A stretch of 64,000 nucleotides of DNA from Prostheceraeus crozeri (Eukaryota; Platyhelminthes; Polycladida; Euryleptidae). The stretch covers positions 186,001-250,000 of the forward strand of contig CAJQUW010015655.1 in assembly GCA_907163375.1 (NCBI GenBank), written 5' to 3'. A model generated the notes under the pieces. That model saw only the letters and a list, made by a program, of their open reading frames with translations. It had not been told where the DNA came from and did not search any database. Positions 57,503 to 64,000 of the stretch are shown here, piece after piece; position 1 is the first letter of the stretch, and every line of letters begins with the position of its first letter. A program made the translations under genes and the position numbers.

Positions 57503-60368
57503 TGAAATTTGTCAACTGTATCACTTTGAGATGAGGTTAAACAATCGATAGACGATTTGCAAGTGACATTTCTCTGGAGTTTTGGCAACGAGACTAGAGT
57601 GAACATTTAGTTTAGCTTTTGATTTAGTGACTTCATTTTTCAAATACATGTTTTGCCAGTTTTCGTTTTCCTTGCTTTAATGAATCCAAATGTAGCTTGC
57701 AAGAATACCAAGCTATACTTACTGCTCAATAGTGTTCAATTTTCTTACCGATGGTAGAAACTACATACTGTCTACATAGGTCTACATATGGTCTACAGGT
57801 GTCTACATATGGTCTACATAGGTCTAAAGGCACGCAATCATGGAATCAATAATCAGCTTTTTGGAATGATTTTAAAGCGATTGTATTCAAATAACACAAT
57901 CGACATTTTCATTAAGGATGGTTACTCGCAAGTGCGAGAAACGATATAAATATATTTATATATCTAGTTATTAGGGGATTTAGAAACTCGGTTTCAGCTC
58001 TGTCGGTGAGGCAGCAGATGAGAATCAGAAATTTGCACAATACTGTCCTGTGATGTCTGCTGGCGAGCACGAAGGAGCATGAAAATGGGAGGATGACCCA
58101 AGACGATTAAAGCCCAAATGAACACTGTATTTGAAAAATTTAAGCTTCCTTCAGAACGCATGCCATCTGATTTCTGCGGTTCATCTCAAACTTATTTAAT
58201 TTGGGTCTATGGATGAATTTGTTCTTATTGCTCTTGCACTCTTGTACCAAGTACAACAGTTCAACATGTTAATCATTGCTACATCTTGTTGTTTTTATAG
58301 ATTTCAGAGGCCATTTCATTTAATTCAATTGGGTTTGAATAATGCGTATAAATACTTTGACGGATGATTATGTGAAATATTGTCATTTGATTCAGAGGGA
58401 ACTTGTGATTTTAGTGTTTTTTGATGCCTTACACGTAGGATATACCATTGGATAATAATCTCAATTCTTCAACATGCCTATTTATTCTTAGATCTCATCA
58501 CTTGATGTTTTCTTTACAGGGTGGCGGCCAGATTTCAAGCTTCAAATTCGCGGGCGATTCCCGGGCTTTTTCATCGAATTTCCACGCTATTTTTATATTT
58601 ACCAGATATGTCTCCAATTATATCGTTCAAAATTATACGGACACTTCTTTAATCTGTTTTTATCAAAAAATTTGAGATATTTCCTGCTTTAATTTTCATA
58701 CCAAATTTTGAAGTGAACAATGTTTGACTCAGTTTAACACTCAGTTTTCTGAAATTTTGAATTCTGTGAGCGGTGGTTCTCATTACATGCTACAATTGCA
58801 CATAACATATTACTTATGACATTATATCATGAACTCAACTTTCTCTCAGTGGCCTCCTCAGCAAGTGAACTACGCAAAGGATCTAAATGATTTGATATCG
58901 ATAGAAAAATTCAGTTCCTTAGCTTTCCACCGATCAAAAAAATACTTCATTTTCATCATCTGATTCAACAAACTATGAACTTGTGTTTAGCCGATTTTTC
59001 AGACTTAAATTTCCAAACATGATAAGTTGAAGCAACTAACTGCATTTCGGAACGCGACATTTTGAACTGCGGCGTATTCATGCCATGATAGAAAGCCGTG
59101 ATATCAAGATGCACATGTTAACACAAAGGCACAATGACACCAATTTACTAAGACGTATCGGCAAAAGAAACCAGGAAAACTGCCACAATGGGCGAAGACC
59201 GTGAGCGCCTGAAGAATTCCTAATTATCATCTTTTCTATTAGCTTGCGTAGAAACAATGAGCGCCTGTAATTGATGTTTATTGAAATAAACTCATAACAT
59301 GCCGAAAAATAAAATGTTAATTCAATGAATTGAGAATACATAGCTTTTGATATTATCACGCTTCGAAAGGCAATTTCCTGCTTCAACCTTGAATGCATAA
59401 AAGTTGAAGTCTGAAAAGCTGACTAAAATCAAAAATTATATGAATCAGTTAATGAAAATAAATATTTTGTGATCATTCGAAAGTGCGAAAAAAGAACACT
59501 TCTATCATTCGCTGTAAAATCATTCAGATCTCATAAGTAGCTCACGGCATACAAACCACTAAATGAAGGTCTGGTCCTCTGTGCTTGTTTTAAAAAAATG
59601 GTTAGCCGGGTAAGTGTGTGATTGAATGTGTAGGAATAATTAAGTTAATTTGAAAAACATTTATGGTTCTGATTACTTTCAAAAGCAATATATAGGCTTA
59701 GTAAAAAGTAAATAGTCACATTTGAAAATCGGCTCAGCCGTGAAACTAATTGTACCACAGTCTTCTTGAATTCTTTACACGGTCAGTTTGAATTTCCCAT
59801 GAATTACACAGTCATGGTTTTTACTCAGTTATTTTACATTTATTTAACATTTTACATTATTTGTCTTTTCACTTTTCATCACCTTACTTTAGTTTTCAGT
59901 TTTTAGCCTTGATTAAAACAAGCTGACTAAGATTCTTCGTGAAGCAATGAAAAGATCATTCGGTCCACATCAAAAAATGACTGCATGAGAACATAGGCCT
60001 TAAATGACATGATATTCACTGAATAAGTACAGCGATAACAGCCGAGCACAGAAAGTTATTTTAAAATCCATTTTCCCTTTCAGATGATACTCGTAACAGT
60101 GAAAAATGAAATTCCCACAAATACAACACAGCAAGCATGAGTAGCAAACGTCAAACTGTTTTTCGAATGAATACAAGACCATTCACGTATGATAGACAAA
60201 ACCAACATGCAGACTTTCCTTTCCAGCTTTCGACTTTTTACTCTACAACCTGCGACCCAAATCAACCTCGAAAATGTCCGAATCACACAATTCTATTGAA
60301 GAACGACAACGGAGAAATTTGCAGATTCAAAGTAAGAAAACATCGAGGGAACTTCTCATCCTATTTCC
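57503..60368. other. Stretch without recognised genes
   Basis: AT-rich DNA. A short reiteration of GGTCTACA (57777-57826; TCTACATATGGTCTACA) is the only clear local repeat. Neither the first K2P pore nor other exons were recognised on the minus strand here. Confidence 0.45.
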
Positions 60369-61050
60369 TCACAAACTTTTCCATCCATTCGCAGCTCCCA
60401 GTTCCACATTCTGGTCAGTATGCAATATAAGCTTGCACAAACCAGTTTCAGCATGATAATAAAAGCCAACACACCAGTCATATTCTTCTCCTGAGCATTC
60501 TACAGCGCAATGTTTGACATTCTTCACATTAGGAACATCACGTGTACATCCTCCTCCTCCTCCCGCATAATCATCAGGAGCAGAGAAAACAGCAACCGGA
60601 ACCGGTCGAAAATTGTGTGATCGCTCAGTTTCCCATGTGGACCTCAATCCTTCCCTTGACTGGCACATGTGGATCGGTGAAATCTGCAATGTTATGCCCC
60701 CTGGCTCTTCGCCAAGCCATGTGAGCCTGCTTGAGCTCGGTGTGACCTTGCCGTTGGTCCATCTGCAACCATAGTGACTTCTATTTCTCTCATTGAGCTT
60801 ATCGGTCAGACCGATGTAGTAAAGATAAACTACCAATTTTTGGTAATTCAGATTGATGGCATTTTGACCTGCTACCAATTCTCCAATGAATGCACCACAG
60901 AATCGCAGAGTCGCACCAGCGGCTGAATTTGTTTCTGGGGTTCCAGAAAAGACAAACGCTGCTCTTGAGTGAGAATGGACTTACATTTAATATATTGAAA
61001 ATGGAAATTAAGAGGACGACAAATTCGATGAAAACGCATAACAACGACAT
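60369..61050 (-). CDS. Secreted C-type-lectin-like plus PAN/Apple protein
   Basis: A minus-strand ATG at 61050 opens MSLLCVFIEFVVLLISIFNI, a clear signal peptide, and ends at a consensus donor AAT/GTAAGT (60985/60984). A second open frame, free from about 60980 to the stop at 60369, has a C-type-lectin-like part: ATLRFCGAFIGELVAGQNAI, YYIGLTDKLNE, CRWTNG and LTWLGEEPGG (the IGL, W-x-x-G and W-x-x-x-EP landmarks). A PAN/Apple-like Cys-rich part follows: CTRDVPNVKNVKHCAVECSG and WCVGFYYHAETGLCKLI. The lectin's C-terminal Cys pair is missing. How the two exons join is unclear, because the obvious acceptor (60923) gives the wrong phase. It may be a real gene with a mis-modelled junction or a decayed copy. 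Likely role: extracellular recognition. Confidence 0.55.
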
Positions 61051-61284
61051 TTTGCGGGCAATCGACCAACAACTGCAGGTGTCTGGAGAAATATGTATTT
61101 TATAAGTAGATGCTGTGCTCTGTATTTGGCAAGACTCCAAGAACAACTTTCTGTTACGAAGTACCGCAAAAACAACACAAAATGTGCAGAAATCTTCTCG
61201 ATAGCGGTTAATGTAGATGCATTAACGTCAGTAAGGTGTCTCCTTCTATTGCTACTTCTTCATCATAGCGACCGCACGCCTTGA

Positions 61285-61458
61285 TGATTAGACGATCACT
61301 TTGTCAAAGCTTTGAAAGAGTTCTGGAAGTTCTGTTGTGGCAATGTTGCTGTGCAATAGCTGCCAGCATTTTTAAAACAAAGGTCAATAAAACCAGGAAA
61401 TTTAATTCCCATTGACAATTTAAAGCATCTGCAAGGAATGAGGCTTGAAATAAGACTC
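61285..61458. other. Short intergenic gap
   Basis: No feature recognised between the lectin gene's upstream flank and the family P copy 8 fragment. Confidence 0.4.
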
Positions 61459-61629
61459 ACAAAATGATGTGCGTCTTATTGCTATTACAAATTTGCACGT
61501 CTGCGAGTGTTACACGTTGCCTTGTCTGGCCAGACAAACATGCACATTCAAGGGAAAACACATTGATGTTGCGGTAAAATTACATTTTCCATGTTTTCCT
61601 TGATTAAATGGCAAGTATTAAGTCTAGAG
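61459..61629 (+). mobile_element. Fold-back MITE family P, copy 8 (fragment interrupted by hAT)
   Basis: ACAAAATGATGTGCGTCTTA, GCACGTCTGCGAG, AAAACACATTG and TTTTCCTTGATTAAATGGCA follow the left arm of family P in order. The match ends at AGTCTAGAG, exactly where the hAT end CAGTGGTGGGCAACC begins at 61630. Strongly diverged. Confidence 0.6.
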
Positions 61630-64000
61630 CAGTGGTGGGCAACCAAGTTGGGGAAGTGAGCCACCAATTTTGAAAGGCAGTATCATAGGCTTGAAATTCA
61701 TTTATTCCGCAATTTATTCCGGTTGCTGCACAGTATACCTGTTGGCGTGCGTGCGGTCAATAGATGCGATGCATGCGGCGAATGCCTTGCTTAAAATCTG
61801 TAAGTCAGCCACTTTTATCTTTCCTAAGTTTAATGATACTTTGGACTCTGAATCTCGGATGAAACCAATGGAAAACGATCTCATTTAGGGGAATCACATC
61901 CTAAAGAGCTGTAACAACGGTGAGGAATCGCCGAATTCACTGGTGCTATCTATTTGCATTCATTAACTCGCAGTCTGTGCACGCTGCCTTCTCGCGAAGG
62001 TCCTATTCAAAAGGCTGTGAAATGAAATGTTGGGTGCATTCGGCGGAGTTATCCATGGAATTCTAGATATTAACACCTGGAATGATCACTTCCCAAATTT
62101 CTTCCTTTCGCTTTGCGATTCGAGGCCCATAACGTATCGAAGCAGCGGAGGGATTTCCTCACCGTTGCTTGCAATGGCCGCCGGGTAGCCGCACTCTGGT
62201 CTGTATACAGGTAAGGAGTGGAAGCTGTATTGATGATTCATCAAATGTTTCCCTCAAATTACATCATCTGTGAGCATTAACCAGAAAATTGGTTTCGACT
62301 CAAAACAGCCGTCGCATATTTTGTAAAGTGGTTGAAAATCTCTTTTTATACAACAACATTGAGGCATTCGGTCGAACCATGTGTACAAATGGGCACGATC
62401 TTGTTTTTGAAATGTCCAATCGTCTGTATAATTGCTTTTTGAAAACTATACAAATCGAATCTCAGAAAGAGATTTGAAGGCCAAATCAAACGCAAAGTGT
62501 TCCAAGTTTTCGAATCACTAAAAGCATTATTTTGAAATGCATTTGTTTTTAGTTCTTCATGATTTTGTTATTGCTGTTATTGCTGACCCTATATCAAACA
62601 AATAAATACAATGTGCCAATGTATCTATCAACAATAAGATATACATGCAGCAATAGTTGTATGCATAAGATAGGAAAAGGCACTGGACGATTAACTAATC
62701 GGACAGAAACAATCATTTCACGCGCGTCCGCCTAATGGCCTTTCATCGTAGCGCGTCAAAAGGAGTGATCATTCTAGGTGCAATTATCTAGAATTCCATG
62801 AGTTATTGCATCCCTCACTTTAGGGAAAATTATTGTGATCTGACATCAGACCATTCTCTGTATCAGACTGACTGAGTGACGTGTGTTAAATTAATCATCC
62901 ATCATCGTTTTATGGGAGAAATGAACAAAATGGAGGCTGGCTAACAATTAATGTAGATATAATTTATCCCCTTTTTTACTCGATCCTGTAGGCGTACAAC
63001 CTGTCTTGACGAATTTGTAAATGGTCGATTGCCACGGGTTGCTCCTACTCGTTGGAGTTATAACGCTCGACTGGTCCATGCGGTAAAAGAACACAGATCA
63101 GATTTGATAAACCTATATTAACACATTTATGAAAATCCATGTAATTGGGATGATTTTGTAACCAATGATGCTCGCGGCTTCTTGTGGAAATTGAAATCTT
63201 TCCAATTCATATTTCTTTTGGAATTGTTTTCGGAGTTGTTTGCATTTACTGATGTTTTGTACAATTTGTATTACAGAGGAAGTCACTTGATATTAGTTAC
63301 TGTCAAAAGAAAGTTAATGAATGTATTGATTTTTTTCGAGAAACAAGGGATAAGTGCAAGGTAATTTTCAATGCTGCAAAAAGCAAATATGAGGATGACT
63401 TTGTTGCATTTTGTCACACAGCGATCCTGCTGAGCAAGTTGAGAAGCATAACGCTTTGTTTATTGAAATTGTTCATAGCTTGACTGAACAAATGTTGGTG
63501 AGATTTGCTGACTTCGCAAACTTCGGTTTTTTCGACCTACTGTGAAAATTTCCCTCAAGCTTAGTTCGATGAGTTGAAGAAAAATTATGGTAGTTCTTTT
63601 GATACTACCAGATTGCGCAATGAATTATCAGTTTTGTTAAAAAGCGGCGAATTTCGTTCGTATGATGTATAAGAATTGCATTTTTATCAGTGCAGGCAAA
63701 ATCTGGACACTACACTGCCTGAAACTTACAAATTCACTAAACTTGGATTGACATTTCCAAGCACTAAAAAATCCTGTGAACGATCTTTTTCTGCTTTGCG
63801 AAGACTAAACTGCTTCACCAGAACACCACAAGGTGAAGAGCGACTGTCAGCATTTGCTGTAATATCCATCGAGAAAAATTTATTGATACAAATGAGACAA
63901 GAAAGTCATTTCAGTGTCAGCGATAACTTCGTAAAAATGACAAGGAGGATGGACTTCATTTTTAAGTGATTTGATGATATTAAGTACAAGAGGTTCATTA
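61630..64000 (+). mobile_element. hAT element, 5' part, running off the window
   Basis: CAGTGGTGGGCAACC at 61630 is a typical hAT terminus; the preceding 8-mer is GTCTAGAG. Transposase remains at 62983-63969 have the matching orientation and end with the dimerisation block, so the right terminus should lie shortly past 64000. The region 61650-62980 is non-coding in any convincing frame. That the end and the transposase belong to one insertion is inferred. Confidence 0.6.
62983..63969 (+). pseudogene. hAT transposase pseudogene, C-terminal half
   Basis: Begins with LPRVAPTRWSYNARLVHAVK and continues NWDDFVTNDARGFLWKLKSF, the central helical region with the conserved TRW. It breaks at about 63100 (in-frame TAA) and again near 63240-63420 with frame changes. 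It resumes FADFANFGFFDLL, FDELKKNYGSSFDTTRLRNE and LSVLLKSGEFRSYDV, then a frame change near 63670. The dimerisation block is intact: LTFPSTKKSCERSFSALRRL, EERLSAFAVISIEKNLL, with the catalytic-type Glu of CERSFS. It stops at 63967-63969. It resembles the ZMYM1-like branch. Non-functional. Confidence 0.78.

Noticed and set aside
1-64000. CRISPR arrays, bacterial operons or prophage
   Set aside because: Spliced genes, SINEs and metazoan transposons identify eukaryotic DNA; no regularly spaced direct repeats with unique spacers were seen.

Overview
This window is AT-rich animal DNA, not bacterial. Coding sequence is split into short exons with consensus GT-AG introns, long stretches are non-coding, and there is a dense, mostly decayed population of DNA transposons, MITEs, tRNA-derived SINEs and a Penelope-like retroelement. 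The gene content (a DUF4806 protein, a K2P potassium channel, a C-type lectin/PAN protein) and the repeats suggest a bilaterian invertebrate, probably marine. I cannot name the species from sequence alone.

Host genes. (1) 440-6748, plus strand: a four-exon gene whose middle exons form a DUF4806-type domain. Splice phases match at every junction, but the first exon carries an apparent one-base frame break. (2) 20410-21803, plus: an unrecognised candidate multi-exon gene with one in-frame stop. (3) 22393-22591, minus: a convincing terminal exon of an unrecognised gene. (4) 26865-56442, minus: the 3' half of a two-pore-domain (K2P) potassium channel. The exon with transmembrane helix 3 and the second pore (56200-56442) joins in phase 0 to the exon with helix 4 and the C-terminus (26865-27092), which implies an intron of about 29.1 kb. 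(5) 60369-61050, minus: a secreted C-type-lectin-like plus PAN/Apple protein.

Mobile DNA by region. 0-10 kb: small MITEs and a degenerate tandem array behind the DUF4806 gene. 9.84-13.45 kb: a complete but dead pogo/Tigger-type transposon with TA target duplication, a spliced transposase pseudogene and clustered subterminal repeats. 13.8-18.3 kb: four inverted-repeat elements. 23.7 kb: a near-perfect 78-bp-arm hairpin beside a retroelement ORF scrap. The K2P intron (27-56 kb) holds a Penelope-like GIY-YIG ORF, a fold-back MITE family with eight copies in the window (six in this intron, two outside), two non-autonomous hAT elements that still carry a BED zinc finger, a hAT element with a Tc1-like MITE nested in its first intron, a 5.86-kb hAT with a DUF4371/ZMYM-type transposase, SINEs and two mariner-like MITEs. 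61.6-64 kb: the 5' end and transposase remains of another hAT that runs off the window.

Five elements have perfect target-site duplications that fix their boundaries: four 8-bp hAT duplications and one 6-bp duplication. All recognisable transposase genes are broken, so any mobilisation of the MITEs would need proteins encoded elsewhere. The most unusual structures are two small inverted-repeat elements enclosing hammerhead-like or hairpin motifs of the kind associated with Penelope-like elements (13806-14033 and 53402-53622), the nested transposon inside a roughly 70-bp transposase intron, and a segmental inversion distinguishing two mariner-like MITE copies.
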